Below, one piece after another: positions 50,195 through 58,474 of a stretch of DNA of 64,000 nt. Origin of the DNA: Saccharopolyspora spinosa NRRL 18395 (GTDB lineage Bacteria > Actinomycetota > Actinomycetes > Mycobacteriales > Pseudonocardiaceae); the NCBI RefSeq assembly GCF_000194155.1, contig NZ_GL877882.1, positions 382,233 through 446,232 of the forward strand, read 5' to 3'. A program made the position numbers and the translations under genes. The first letter of the stretch is position 1. Each line of letters opens with the position of its first letter. Below the pieces are notes generated by a model. It was not told where the DNA came from. It saw only the letters and a program-made list of their open reading frames with translations, and did not search any database.

Positions 50195-51763
50195 TCAGTC
50201 TGGCGCTGTCCAGCCGGAGTCGAGGAGCTGATCGCGGATCGTGCGCTTGACGATCTTCCCGTAACCGGATTTGGGCAGCACTTGCCAGCGGATGAACTGG
50301 CGGGGCAGCTTGTACCGGGCGAGTTTGGGGTCGAGCCACTCGCGCAGTTCGTCCTCGTCGGTGTCCGAATCGGGCTGGCGCACCCACACCGCGACACCGA
50401 TCTCACCCCATTTCGGGTGGGGCATCCCCAAGACCGCGACTTCGGCGACCCCGGGGTGCGCGACGAGCTTCTCCTCGATGTCACGAGGGTGGACGTTGGA
50501 GCCGCCGGAGATGTACATGTCCGATGTGCGCCCGGTGATGTAGAGGTAACCGTGCTCGTCGACGGTCCCGATGTCGCCGGTGTGGAACCAGCTTCCCGCG
50601 AAGGCGGCTGCGGTCGCCTCTTCGTTTCGAAGGTAGCCCGCGCACACGGCCGGACCTGCTGCGCAGATCTCCCCGATCTCACCGGCAGGCAGTTCGGCGC
50701 CGTCTTCACCGAGGATGGCGACCTGCATGCCGGTCCGGGGGCGACCGCAGGTACCGACCTCGATCCCGCTCGGCTGAGGACGTCCATGTTCGGCCGGCGT
50801 GAGCACGGTGATGTTGCCGGTCACCTCACCCAAACCGAAGTACTGCACGAGAACCGGGCCGAGAACGCTCAGCGCGTGGTCGCGGTCGGCGTTGAGCATC
50901 GGCGCTCCCGCGTAGATGACGTGCCGCAGCGAGGAATGATCGAACTTGTCGACCGACGGGTCCTCAGCGAGCATCTTCAGGATCGTCGGAACGGTGAACA
51001 TGTTCGTGACCCTTTCCCGCTCGACCAGTTCCCACACCGCCTCGGGCCGCAATCCGGGGCCCTCGGGGATCACCGTGGCGGCACCACGAGCGACCTGGGG
51101 CAGCAGGTGCACCCCGGCACCGTGCGAAAGTGGCGCCACCGCAAGGGACACGTCCGTCTCGGACAGGCCCGGCATCAGATCGGCCGCGTGGTTGGTGGTG
51201 ACGAATCCGAGCTGGTCGTGGATCAGGATCGCGGCCTTGGGCGATCCGCTGGTACCGGACGTGAAGAAATACCAGGCGTGATCACCCAGGTAGACAGTCT
51301 CCGGTTCGGGCAAGGCAGCGGGCAGCGCGGCAACGGACTCGGAGGTGGCTCCGTCGCCGATCCACAGCACGCCGCCCGGTAGGCCGGTCACGTCGCGCAC
51401 CGCGTCGACGTGCGCATCCGACCCGGTCGAGGCAATCATGGAAACAGGTCGGCAGACATCACCGATCACGGCCACATCCGCAGGGGTGAGCCGAACATTG
51501 GTCGGAGCGACCGCCGCCCCCACTCGCCAAATGCCGTAGAGCGACTGGATGTACTCGGGGGAGTTGTGACCGTGAAGCAGAACGCAGTCACCCCGACGCA
51601 CACCCCGGCGACGCAGCTCGGCGCGCACGCGGTCGGCGGCCTCGTCGAGCATCCGCCAGGTCCACCTGGTCTCGCCGTGCACAACCGCAGTGGCCTCGGG
51701 CAGCCTGCGCGCGGTCTGGGCGAGCATCTCCGCCACGTTGACAGCACGGATCTGGGCGTTCAT
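50195..51763 (-). CDS. AMP-dependent fatty-acid/aromatic-acid CoA ligase
   Basis: A 522-residue ANL-superfamily ligase. Motifs: YFFTSGTSGSPKAAILIHDQ (P-loop), QYFGLGEVTGNI (A5), GSWFHTGDIGTVDEHGYLYI, the hinge ITGRTSDMYISGGSNVHP and the catalytic Lys in KSGYGKIVKR. It forms the last gene of a minus-strand operon, overlapping the thiolase by four bases. It differs clearly from the ligase at 29.7 kb and probably activates another acid or a pathway intermediate. Specificity unknown. Confidence 0.9.
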   Translation of the reverse strand: MNAQIRAVNVAEMLAQTARRLPEATAVVHGETRWTWRMLDEAADRVRAELRRRGVRRGDCVLLHGHNSPEYIQSLYGIWRVGAAVAPTNVRLTPADVAVIGDVCRPVSMIASTGSDAHVDAVRDVTGLPGGVLWIGDGATSESVAALPAALPEPETVYLGDHAWYFFTSGTSGSPKAAILIHDQLGFVTTNHAADLMPGLSETDVSLAVAPLSHGAGVHLLPQVARGAATVIPEGPGLRPEAVWELVERERVTNMFTVPTILKMLAEDPSVDKFDHSSLRHVIYAGAPMLNADRDHALSVLGPVLVQYFGLGEVTGNITVLTPAEHGRPQPSGIEVGTCGRPRTGMQVAILGEDGAELPAGEIGEICAAGPAVCAGYLRNEEATAAAFAGSWFHTGDIGTVDEHGYLYITGRTSDMYISGGSNVHPRDIEEKLVAHPGVAEVAVLGMPHPKWGEIGVAVWVRQPDSDTDEDELREWLDPKLARYKLPRQFIRWQVLPKSGYGKIVKRTIRDQLLDSGWTAPD

Positions 51764-52932
51764 CGGCCGGCCTCCAGGACTGTGGCGTAGTTGGCCACGG
51801 CTGCGCCGCCCATGTTGAACACCACGGCCCGTTCGGCACGGGGAAGTTGCATCCCGCTGGCTTCGCCGACGAGCTGCATCGCTGCGATCGCGTGTTGGGA
51901 GACCCCTGTCGCACCGATTGGATGCCCCTTGGCCTTGAGCCCGCCGGACACGTTCACGGGCAGTTTTCCGTCGCGGTCGGTGCCGCCCTCGACCGGCAGC
52001 AGCGTTCCCTTACCCGGCGCGGCAAGCCCGAACGCCTCGTACTGCAGGAGTTCGGCCACGGTGAAGCAATCGTGCGTCTCGATCAGGTCGAGATCGTCCA
52101 AGCCGACGCCCGCCTCCGCCAGCGCGGAGCGGAACGCGTTGGCGGCCGCGTCGAAGGAGAGCGGATCAGATCGGGAAGCGAGTGGCATGGGGTCGTTCGC
52201 CTGGGCCCGCCCCCGCACGGCGACCGCGCGGCGAGCGGTGCGGGCCACGTCTGCGGTAGTCACCACAACGGCGGCGGCACCGTCGGAGACCATCGAGCAG
52301 TCGGTGCGCAGAAGCGGATCGGCAACGACCGGATTACGTTCCGAAGGGGTTGCGCAGAACTCGTAGCCGAGGTCGCGCTGCATGTGGGCGTAGGGGTTGT
52401 CGACCCCGTTCCGGTGATTTTTGGCGGCGATGCGTGCGAGAGCGTCACGCGGGTTGCTGTAGCGCTGGGCGTACTGGTTGGCGAGCCAGGCGAACACGGC
52501 CGGAAAGCTGCCGTACTGCTGCTCGGTCGGCAGGTATGCGGCGCCGAGCAGGACGTCGTTGACCGTCGCCGCTGGTGCGCGCGTCATTTTCTCGGCCCCG
52601 ACGACGAGCACGGCGCGGGCGCGTCCGGCCTCGACCATGTCGAATGCGGCGTAGAGCGCGGCGCTACCCGTGGCACAGGCGTTCTCGGAGCGGACCGCAC
52701 GCACGCGCCCCAACTCAGGTGTTCCGGTCCCGACGAGCGCCGCCTCGAATCGCTGCTGAGTGGTGTCGGTCCCGTACACACCAACGGAGATGGCGTCGAT
52801 GTCGGCCGCGGTCAGGCCGGCGTCTTCGACGGCTGCGGCGGACACCTCGGCCATCAGAGATTCCACGTCCGGATGGTCGGACTTTCCGAACCGCGTGTGC
52901 GCCCAGCCGATCACGTGCGGGTGCTGTGACAT
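51760..52932 (-). CDS. Thiolase-family protein (SCP2/acetyl-CoA acetyltransferase-like)
   Basis: A 390-residue thiolase-fold protein. The nucleophilic Cys lies in RSENACATGSAAL, and the catalytic His in LKAKGHPIGATGVSQ; the segment IETHDCFTVAELLQYEAFGL is the SCP2-type version of the third motif (HDCFT). There is no CxG active-site cysteine near the C-terminus (VVFNMGGAAVANY instead), as in SCP2-like thiolases that split bulky beta-keto-acyl-CoA such as sterol or branched side chains. No DUF35/OB-fold partner gene is adjacent. It is preceded by an SDR gene 24 bases upstream and followed by the ligase with a four-base overlap. Confidence 0.88.
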   Translation of the reverse strand: MSQHPHVIGWAHTRFGKSDHPDVESLMAEVSAAAVEDAGLTAADIDAISVGVYGTDTTQQRFEAALVGTGTPELGRVRAVRSENACATGSAALYAAFDMVEAGRARAVLVVGAEKMTRAPAATVNDVLLGAAYLPTEQQYGSFPAVFAWLANQYAQRYSNPRDALARIAAKNHRNGVDNPYAHMQRDLGYEFCATPSERNPVVADPLLRTDCSMVSDGAAAVVVTTADVARTARRAVAVRGRAQANDPMPLASRSDPLSFDAAANAFRSALAEAGVGLDDLDLIETHDCFTVAELLQYEAFGLAAPGKGTLLPVEGGTDRDGKLPVNVSGGLKAKGHPIGATGVSQHAIAAMQLVGEASGMQLPRAERAVVFNMGGAAVANYATVLEAGR

Positions 52933-52956
52933 CGGAAGACCTCCAAGTGGGGCGGG

Positions 52957-53703
52957 TCAGAGTCGGATTCCACCGTTAACGTCGAGCACCGCGCCGGTCA
53001 TGAACGACGAAGCGGACGACCACAGGTACAGCGCCGCCTCCGCGATGTCCTCGGGGTCGGCGAGCCTGCCGAGCAAGGACCGCTCGACGAACGTCGCGTG
53101 AAGTGCGGCATCGTCTCCGATCATTCCGGTGGCGGTCGTTCCCGGTGCCACGCAGTTGACCCGGATCTTGCGTGGTGCGAGTTCCCGTGCTGCGCCCTTC
53201 GTCAAGCTGATGACAGCGGCTTTGGAGGCCCCGTAGATCGGTCCGCCGAGGTAACCACCGCCGGTGTAGGCGGCTACCGACGCGCAGAGCACGATCGAAG
53301 CGTCCAGGGCGAGGTGCGGCGTCGCGGCCTGGATCGAGTTGACCGACCCCATGATGTTGATCATCAGACACCGCTGGGCATCAGCCTGATCCACCTCGAG
53401 CAACGGTGTCGACAACGTGATTCCGGCCGGGACGAAGACACTCGTCACCGGGCCGCGTCCAGCAGCGAGAGCGAAGCCCTTTTCCAGGCTTTCGACATCA
53501 AGCACGTCGGCGCGAAGATACTGCGCGCCGGGGAAGGCTTCCTGGACCTGCGGAGCCTCCTGAGGCAGATCGAGCACCGTCATCGAGCCCACGCGGGAGG
53601 CCGCGAGCCGCACTGCGGCGAGCCCGATACCCCTAGCACCGCCGACGATCACAGCGGACCCGTGCGATTTGCTTTTCTGGTCACTCATGTCGGAGATAGC
53701 CAT
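52957..53703 (-). CDS. Short-chain dehydrogenase/reductase (SDR)
   Basis: A 248-residue classical SDR. NAD(P) loop VIVGGARGIGLAA, the conserved ASVAAYTGG with catalytic Ser nearby, catalytic YGASKAAV (Tyr-x3-Lys) and the C-terminal GAVLDVNGGIRL. ATG 53703 or 53688 may be the start. As first gene of the SDR/thiolase/ligase operon it probably oxidises a beta-hydroxyacyl-CoA to the beta-keto form that the thiolase cleaves. It is divergent from the IclR gene, with an inverted repeat in the gap. Confidence 0.9.
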   Translation of the reverse strand: MAISDMSDQKSKSHGSAVIVGGARGIGLAAVRLAASRVGSMTVLDLPQEAPQVQEAFPGAQYLRADVLDVESLEKGFALAAGRGPVTSVFVPAGITLSTPLLEVDQADAQRCLMINIMGSVNSIQAATPHLALDASIVLCASVAAYTGGGYLGGPIYGASKAAVISLTKGAARELAPRKIRVNCVAPGTTATGMIGDDAALHATFVERSLLGRLADPEDIAEAALYLWSSASSFMTGAVLDVNGGIRL

Positions 53704-53780
53704 CGAGGCCTCCGTTCGGCGTTGAAGCAGCTCCTCGGTACCACTGACGGTGGGAGGCCACAGCAGAACCCGTCAATTAG

Positions 53781-53818
53781 TGGAACCATCTTCCCAGCTC
53801 GTCGTTCCATATCATGGA
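53781..53818. promoter_or_regulatory. Inverted repeats in the SDR/IclR divergent region
   Basis: TGGAACC at 53781-53787 faces GTTCCA at 53804-53809, and TCCATATCATGGA at 53806-53818 is a perfect palindrome around a three-base centre. IclR-type proteins often bind TGGAA...TTCCA sequences. The sites lie between the SDR start (53703) and the IclR start. Confidence 0.4.
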
Positions 53819-53886
53819 CGTTGACAAGGAAGAAGCGCAGCATCAGTCTCTTTCCTGTGGCAATGAAAGAAAGACCGGTCCGCAAT

Positions 53887-54690
53887 ATGGAACACTCTGG
53901 GCGTCGTCGTGCAGGCTCGGAGGCGTTGCAGGGATCTCAGAGTGTGCGCCGTGCGCTCGACCTGCTCTCGCTCGTCGCCTCGTGGGAGCGGCGGGGTGGA
54001 CTATCGGTTGCCGCTGTTGCTGAGGAAACCGGTCTCGCCAAATCAACGACACACCGGTTGTTGTCCGAACTGCTGCAAGCCGGCTACCTGGAGCAAGGAC
54101 CTGACCGGCGCTACCGCCTCGGCCCCGAGGCCTACGTGGTGGGCGTCGCCGCCGAGGAGCGTTACGGAGTCCAGCAGCAGTCGCTGGCCGCCGCAACGAG
54201 ATTGGCCGGGGTCTCGGAGGACGTCGCCGTCGTCTCGATCCGCCGCAGGCATCACCACGTCTGCGTCTACAGAGAAGAGGGCAGGTGGCCGATCCGCAGT
54301 CACGTGCTCCAGGTCGGAGATCGGTTGCCGCTGGGAGTCGGCGCCGCCGGTCTGGCCTTCCTAGCCGCGATGGAAGCGGACGAGGCCGTCGCGATAGTTG
54401 AGGCCAACGAACCCGAAATCGAGCGTGACTACCGGCCGCTGTCGACAGCGATGATCCTCAAGCTCGTCGAAGAAGCCCGCGAGCGAGGCGGCGTCGCGAT
54501 TAACCGCGGTATGGTCGTCGACGACTCCGTCGGCATCAGCATGGGCGTGCCGGCTCGCGCCGGACACCCGGTCGTGGCGGTAGGCATCGCGACCATCGCC
54601 TCCCGGATGCAACCCGAGCGCGAGCAATGGCTGGAATCCCTGTTGCGCCGGGAAACCGATCATCTCGCCGGACGGAGGGAGATTCGCTGA
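53887..54690 (+). CDS. IclR-family transcriptional regulator
   Basis: About 267 residues from ATG 53887; ATG 53863 in the same frame is possible. After a short polar lead the IclR pattern starts with GSQSVRRALDLLSLVASW, and the recognition helix GLAKSTTHRLLSELLQAGYL and YRLGPEAYVVG complete the winged helix. The C-terminal effector domain has VGDRLPLGVGAAGLAFLAAM and RGGVAINRGMVVDDSVGIS, the usual cavity-forming strands. Divergent from the SDR/thiolase/ligase operon, which it should regulate. The long upstream open frame to 53098 is only the antisense of the SDR gene. Confidence 0.9.
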   Translation: MEHSGRRRAGSEALQGSQSVRRALDLLSLVASWERRGGLSVAAVAEETGLAKSTTHRLLSELLQAGYLEQGPDRRYRLGPEAYVVGVAAEERYGVQQQSLAAATRLAGVSEDVAVVSIRRRHHHVCVYREEGRWPIRSHVLQVGDRLPLGVGAAGLAFLAAMEADEAVAIVEANEPEIERDYRPLSTAMILKLVEEARERGGVAINRGMVVDDSVGISMGVPARAGHPVVAVGIATIASRMQPEREQWLESLLRRETDHLAGRREIR

Positions 54691-54699
54691 TCACAACGT

Positions 54700-54878
54700 A
54701 ACCGTCGTAGACATCTAGGCCCCAGAGCGATTGCGTGCTCATCGAGCGAGTCCGCCCACGCCAGCAGGCTGAGCTCCCGCGGTGGAATGCCGGGCAGTTG
54801 CTGGCGTTCACCCTGTAGGTGCAGGTCAATGGCCAGTGTCATCGAAGGAGCGGGAATCACGCGTTGCATTTGGCTCAT
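54700..54878 (-). pseudogene. Possible truncated hypothetical gene
   Basis: From ATG 54878 the minus strand encodes MTLAIDLHLQGERQQLPGIP-like sequence, then ELSLLAWADSLDEHAIAL, which looks protein-like. The frame shifts at about 54712, where LDVYDGYVVISE in another frame would continue it, and is then cut by the 3' end of the IclR gene. I do not recognise the family. Bases 54879-55294 hold no supported gene. Confidence 0.3.
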
Positions 54879-55294
54879 CGGGCCCCTGCCCGCCTTGCCC
54901 TGCGCCCCATCGCCAGTTGCACTTCGACCTGAATCTGCAGTTCACGCGGCCCGGGGAGTGGTGTGATTGCTGCTGGTGCTCCCGGTGGGGTGTCGGTGAT
55001 CAACGCGGTGATGCGGTGATGCGGTGACCGTCGGCGTCGGTGAAGGTCAGTTGAGCGCCGGGGGGTCTGCGCGCAGGATCAACTGACATAACAGGAAACC
55101 GCCGAGACGAGAGAAGGTTTGCCGGGTCGTCACGTCCTGATCCCGCCAAACCAACGAGCAAGACCATAAAACTGAGACCGAAGATCATCGAACAGCCCTG
55201 TGAAAGAGGCGGGCTAACGATCCAGCACGTTCGATCTCGTGGGTCAGGTAGCGCGGCGTCATGGTGCGTGTGTTGCTCACGAACGTGCCAAACC

Positions 55295-55503
55295 CTAACT
55301 GTTCGGTAGCGTCCGCACCCGCATCGTCGGGTTCGCGCCGTTGCGGAGGAATGTTTCGAATTCGGCGCGGAGATCGGGCAGGTCTACCGGGTGGCCGGCG
55401 AGGGAGCCGAGTAGATCCTGGAGGTCCCAGGTGGCGAGGTGGCCGCAGCGGGCGCTGAACAGTGCGAGCTCGCGGATGGCGAACTCGTCGTGAAAGTCCA
55501 GTT
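55295..55503 (-). pseudogene. C-terminal fragment of an unknown protein
   Basis: The minus strand reads DFHDEFAIRELALFSARCGH, TWDLQDLLGSLAGHPVDL and RAEFETFLRNGANPTMRVRT, ending in a TAG at 55295-55297. Codon use is strongly GC3-biased and the sequence looks like a folded helical domain. No start is present: at 55500 it meets a group II intron reverse transcriptase fragment, which probably cut it. Family not recognised. Confidence 0.4.
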
Positions 55504-55700
55504 CCTACGGCTATTGGCCGGGCAAGTCCGCGTTGGATGCGGTGGGGGTGTGTGCCGGGAACGCTGCTGGACCGGATCAATGAATACCTGGTCCGGTGGA
55601 TCGTGCAGAAATACAAGCGGTACCGGGGAAGGCGGATGCGGGCGCGCGATGCCCTGGGCAGAACCGTCGCGGCTTACCCACGGCTCAGCATGCGCATCCG
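55499..55700 (+). pseudogene. Group II intron reverse transcriptase remnant
   Basis: SYGYWPGKSALDAVGV (about 55502-55549) is a conserved early motif of group II intron reverse transcriptases; with a frameshift the sequence jumps to INEYLVRWIVQKYKRYRG and AYPRLS (about 55577-55690), the C-terminal maturase region of another subclass. The catalytic core in between is deleted. This is a second intron relic, unrelated in deletion pattern to the one at 11.3 kb. Confidence 0.6.
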
Positions 55701-55822
55701 CCTACCCGATTGATCTTTGATTCTCGTCGATAGGAGCATCACGGGCCGGGTGGGCGTGCCTCGTACTGCCTAGCCAACCCCAGGACGCGGTTACAGAACG
55801 CAACAATCAGCTGTCGCTACAA

Positions 55823-56050
55823 GTGACCACCTGGATACAGAATCCGCTCAACTGCGAAGAGCCCGCAAATCCGGGCAAACTGATATGGCTGCGCAGAAAG
55901 GACACCCGGGGATGGGAGAGCGTCGGGCACCTGTTGGTGGTCGTGAACGATACCGATGGAATTCGGCTTTTCGGCCCGACGGGCGGGCGTGCTCAGCGGC
56001 TCATCGAAACCGCACCGTTCGAGCTCCGGGTCATGCGTTTTGATGCGTGA
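55823..56050 (+). CDS. Small hypothetical protein, 75 residues
   Basis: A short frame with a credible protein pattern: KLIWLRRKDTRGWESVGHLL, VVVNDTDGIRLFGPTGG and a C-terminal FELRVMRFD. The central GHLLVVVND...GPTGG order resembles the last strands of papain-fold toxin domains of polymorphic toxins, but the expected Asp of the DPQTG-like motif is Gly and no catalytic Cys part is seen. It lies next to other polymorphic-toxin debris, so it may be the tail of a toxin domain or an unrelated small gene. No clear ribosome site. Confidence 0.4.
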   Translation: MTTWIQNPLNCEEPANPGKLIWLRRKDTRGWESVGHLLVVVNDTDGIRLFGPTGGRAQRLIETAPFELRVMRFDA

Positions 56051-56261
56051 TCCGTGCCGCAGCCTCCCTTTCGCTCAGCATAGCCTGTCCAAAAGGGCTA
56101 TCTTCCCGAATTCGAGTAGCGCGGTGAACCTTCCTGCTTATAAAACCGTGTGTTCGTTGTGAGTGATGTGGCTTGGCCCCGTAGCCGGGTGGCTGAAGCC
56201 ACCCGACTATCGGATTTTTGCGCGTCACCCAACGAACTTCCAGCGCAGGACACTAGTAAGT

Positions 56262-56395
56262 GTGCCCGAGGGGGACTTGCACGCTAACTACACGTCTTCG
56301 CTTTCCAGGCATCGGGTGAGGTAGGGAGCTGCTTGCTGTTCCGCCTGTCCAGTCGGGAGTCCATCTGGGGCGTCTTGGTGGGACAGGCATCGCCT
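56262..56395 (+). repeat. Direct repeat R1, copy 1
   Basis: The first 25 bases (GTGCCCGAGGGGGACTTGCA plus CGCTA) match 63487-63511 at 23 of 25 positions in the same orientation; weaker similarity continues for about 110 bases more. The complement, TGCAAGTCCCCCTCGGGCAC, has some likeness to the 3' end of a tRNA gene, as attachment sites often do. The two copies flank the 7.2-kb graveyard. Confidence 0.5.
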
Positions 56396-56546
56396 TGGCC
56401 GCTTGGTCTTGAGCCCATGTCAGCGTAGAGGCGTAGGTCTCCAACGCCCTACTCGATGCGTGGAAACAGTCGCCGGTCGCCGGGTACTTGGTCGACTCGC
56501 CGTCGAAGGCCGATCGAAATTGGTAGGCGGCTTCTCCGCTCCGCAT
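56388..56546 (-). pseudogene. Remnant of a T7SS-type toxin N-terminal (secretion signal) domain
   Basis: The minus strand encodes SGEAAYQFRSAFDGESTKY, GDCFHASSRALETYASTLTW and AQDQAAKAM. The pattern (G-E-A-A-x2-F-R, then a Lys-Tyr/Trp, GD-x-FH and ALETYASTLTWAQ) is that of the helical WXG-like N-terminal domain of actinobacterial polymorphic toxins exported by type VII secretion. After it the sequence runs into direct repeat R1 and loses similarity; the rest of the toxin is missing. The WXG turn itself is not seen. Confidence 0.6.
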
Positions 56547-56746
56547 CCCCGAGTTTGGATCCGCCTTCCTCAGTGACGACTTTAGTCAAAATTTTGCAGT
56601 CTGTTGAGGTGTGGCCGTTGTCGTGGTAACTGTCGCGATTGTGGCTGGCTAAATTTCACCATTTCGGAGGTTCGCGGTCGCGCGGGTTTCCGGTGATCGT
56701 TATCCTGCCCGGTATTCGGAAAGATCCACTGGAAAGGTCTGCGCTA

Positions 56747-57040
56747 ATGTTGAAGAAACTCCGCGCGCGTGTGCTCGGGGCAGTTCTTGCTTTTAGTGCA
56801 CTGTCGACAGCGGGCGTGGCTGCACCAGCAACTGCCTCAAGATCGTAGTCGGCGTCGACCTTGGCGGTGAGCCAGGATCAACCAGAGACGTACACCATCG
56901 ACGTTGCTGGCGTTCGCTTCACCGGTGCCAGCGCTAGGGAGATCTGGGGTGCGTGCGGCACGAATTCCCCAGCGGGCAAGCTGGTTCGCGCCTTCCCGCG
57001 CAGTGAGCCTTTCCGGGTAACGGTTGGTCGCTGTGGGTGA
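56747..57040 (+). pseudogene. Small secreted protein interrupted by an in-frame TAG
   Basis: ATG 56747 follows GGAAAGG (56731-56737). The first 33 codons give a perfect signal peptide: MLKKLRARVLGAVLAFSALS then a cleavage-like APATAS. A TAG at 56846-56848 stops the frame, but the same frame continues to a TGA at 57038-57040 with good sequence: STLAVSQDQPETYTIDVAG, VRFTGASAREIWGACGTN and EPFRVTVGRCG, with two cysteines that could pair. Whole length would be 97 codons. A point mutation (for example from CAG or TCG/GAG-type codons) is likely. The mature domain is not one I recognise. Confidence 0.55.
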
Positions 57041-57099
57041 TCATGTTGTGCGGTCGTGTTCGGTGTGAAGGATGACGAGGGCGGCTTTGACGATGTTCG

Positions 57100-57404
57100 G
57101 GTGCGCCTGCGGATGCCGCGTTGCCGGAGGCTGTCGGGTCTGGGTCTGTTGTGGACCCTGATAGTGGTGTGCCTGCGGGGCAAGCGGCGTCGCCGAGTGG
57201 AATGACCGGTCGCGATGCGGATTCCGGTGTGGACTCGGTCGCGGGGCGTGGGGATTCGCATCGTCTGGATGTGTGTCGCCGGATTCGGCGACACCGTCGG
57301 CGGAGGGGGCGCAGGCGGCCCCGTTCGTGGATCCAGCGGCGGTCTTGCCGGTGGGCTTGCCGGTGGACGCGGTGCGGGTGCTGGTGCCGGCGGGTGTGGT
57401 GTCC
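57100..57404 (+). pseudogene. Fragment of a large polymorphic-toxin-like protein
   Basis: The plus strand contains, in two frames, AVGSGSVVDPDSGVPAGQAA, SPSGMTGRDADSGVDSVAGR, then PFVDPAAVLPVGLPVDAVRV and LVPAGVV. This Ala/Gly/Val/Pro-rich, low-complexity style is typical of the long middle parts of giant actinobacterial surface or toxin proteins. The last 92 bases (57313-57404) are repeated exactly at 58475-58566. It is joined at 57404 to antisense istA sequence, so it was cut by an IS21-type element. Confidence 0.45.
57313..57404 (+). repeat. 92-bp exact direct repeat, copy 1 (copy 2 at 58475-58566)
   Basis: Both copies read AGGCGGCCCCGTTCGTGGAT at the start and GTGGTGTCC at the end and encode PFVDPAAVLPVGLPVDAVRV. 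Copy 1 is followed by istA debris and copy 2 by more of the toxin-like protein (SADVVSGGGLVEFVRGGV). Identity over 92 bases implies a recent duplication. Confidence 0.8.
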
Positions 57405-57519
57405 CACTGGCGTCCACGCCGCCGCTTGACGCTGCGTCGGTGCGCTGGGCGCGTAGGGCATCGGCGGCTGCCGGTGCGTCCGGTCAGGGTGGGATGCGCT
57501 GCTTGCTGCGGTGCGGCCG
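57404..57519. repeat. 116-bp exact direct repeat, copy 1 (copy 2 at 59775-59890)
   Basis: Starts CCACTGGCGTCCACGCCGCC and ends GCTGCGGTGCGGCCG in both copies, in the same orientation. It is internal istA sequence. Copy 2 continues into the true end of istA and the start of istB; copy 1 continues at its other side into earlier istA sequence, so the two represent overlapping halves of related elements. Confidence 0.8.
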
Positions 57520-57655
57520 CGCGGTGGTGGTGGCGTCCAGGGCGGCTTTCTCGAGCGCTAGGACGTGGCCGTGGTCGCGGACCATAACGCTGGCGCCCTC
57601 GGGCGCCAGGGTGTGGCGGGCGATCACTGTCCCGGATTCGGTGGCGGCAGGTTGA
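57404..57655 (-). pseudogene. IS21-type istA C-terminal fragment
   Basis: On the minus strand SGTVIARHTLAPEGASVMVR, DHGHVLALEKAALDATTT and RPHRSKQRIPP, continued by DAPAAADALRAQRTDAAS, match the C-terminal region of the IS21 IstA transposase. An in-frame stop follows RIPP. The part 57404-57519 is repeated exactly at 59775-59890. The 5' portion of istA is absent. Confidence 0.6.
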
Positions 57656-57925
57656 CGACAACCTGGAGAAGATCATCACCTTGCTTGAGGCCGACGATCC
57701 CGGCTAGCAAGAGGCGGCTCCCGATGCGTCCTGACAACACCAGCCGATCATCGCGGCCGCCTGTCGGCGCCACGAGTTGGCATGGGCCAAAGCGATCAAA
57801 GCGCTATGCGAACTTGACCAGTCCGGCACGCCGGCCACCTTCCAAACTGTCGCCACAGCGGCTGCAGTCTCCCGGTCCTGGCTCTACGCCCAGCCCGACA
57901 TGCGATCCGAGATCGAACGCCTCTG
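57650..57925 (+). pseudogene. Tn554-like tnpB end and tnpC start, remnant
   Basis: DDNLEKIITLLEADDPG ending in TAG looks like the C-terminus of a transposon recombinase. Then ATG 57725 begins MRPDNTS and, after a one-base shift near 57752, IIAAACRRHELAWAKAIKAL and FQTVATAAAVSRSWLYAQPD follow to a TGA near 57925. That second part matches the small TnpC-like (DUF6262-type) protein of Tn554-family transposons, which carries an HTH. Both pieces are truncated. Confidence 0.5.
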
Positions 57926-58039
57926 ATGCCGCTTAATGATCTTGGCCAGAGTTGCTCGCTGAAATTCCCCACTCGGGCGTGGTGGTTAGCGTAGCGGTTG
58001 CCGGGTGCCGGTGGTGGCTTGGCGGAGGGTGTCGGTGCG

Positions 58040-58260
58040 GGCTTGGTGGTCATCGGGCCTCGCGGGATGGTCTGTCCGAGCAGGAGGCCAATGCGGCCGC
58101 GTGGACGCGTGCTGAAGAGCTGGTGGCGAGAGTGCGGGAGGCGGGTTTGGAGGGCGCGCCGGATGTGCGGCGTACTGCCCGGCCGCCGGTGCATGGTGTT
58201 GAGGGTGTGCCGTCGTCTGTGGGGGGTGTTGGGCAGCGCGGGCTGACGGTGGATGAGGCC
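58040..58260 (+). pseudogene. Toxin-like protein fragment shared with 60852-61128
   Basis: The plus strand encodes HRASRDGLSEQEANAAAWTR, AEELVARVREAGLEGAPDVR and RTARPPVHGVEGVPSSVGG. A close relative (about 85-90% identical at DNA level by eye) occurs at about 60940-61128 with an N-terminal ATG. Here the upstream portion is lost and the downstream portion goes on to proline-rich spacer sequence. Confidence 0.45.
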
Positions 58261-58474
58261 TTCCGGGCAGGAACGGCCGGGTACACCGCCGCCGGCGTAC
58301 AGTCCGGTTGCCGGTGGCAGCGTCAACGGCGCGGACCCGGCCGGTGATGCTCCGTCCGTGCCCGGTCATGAGCAGGACCGGCCGGTGACACCGCCGCCGC
58401 CGTACAGTCCCGTTGCCGGCGGCGATCTGCCCGGAGCGCATGGTGTGGATGTGCCCGGGAACCGGCCGCTGGAG

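Noticed and set aside
53098..53886. Upstream extension of the IclR reading frame
   Set aside because: It lies antisense to the SDR gene and in the divergent promoter region; the IclR fold starts only after 53887.
55185..55616. 143-codon minus-strand frame with SVPGTHPHRIQRGLARPIAV
   Set aside because: It overlaps a better minus-strand frame (55295-55503) and a reverse transcriptase fragment; its arginine/proline-rich content is typical of a shadow frame.
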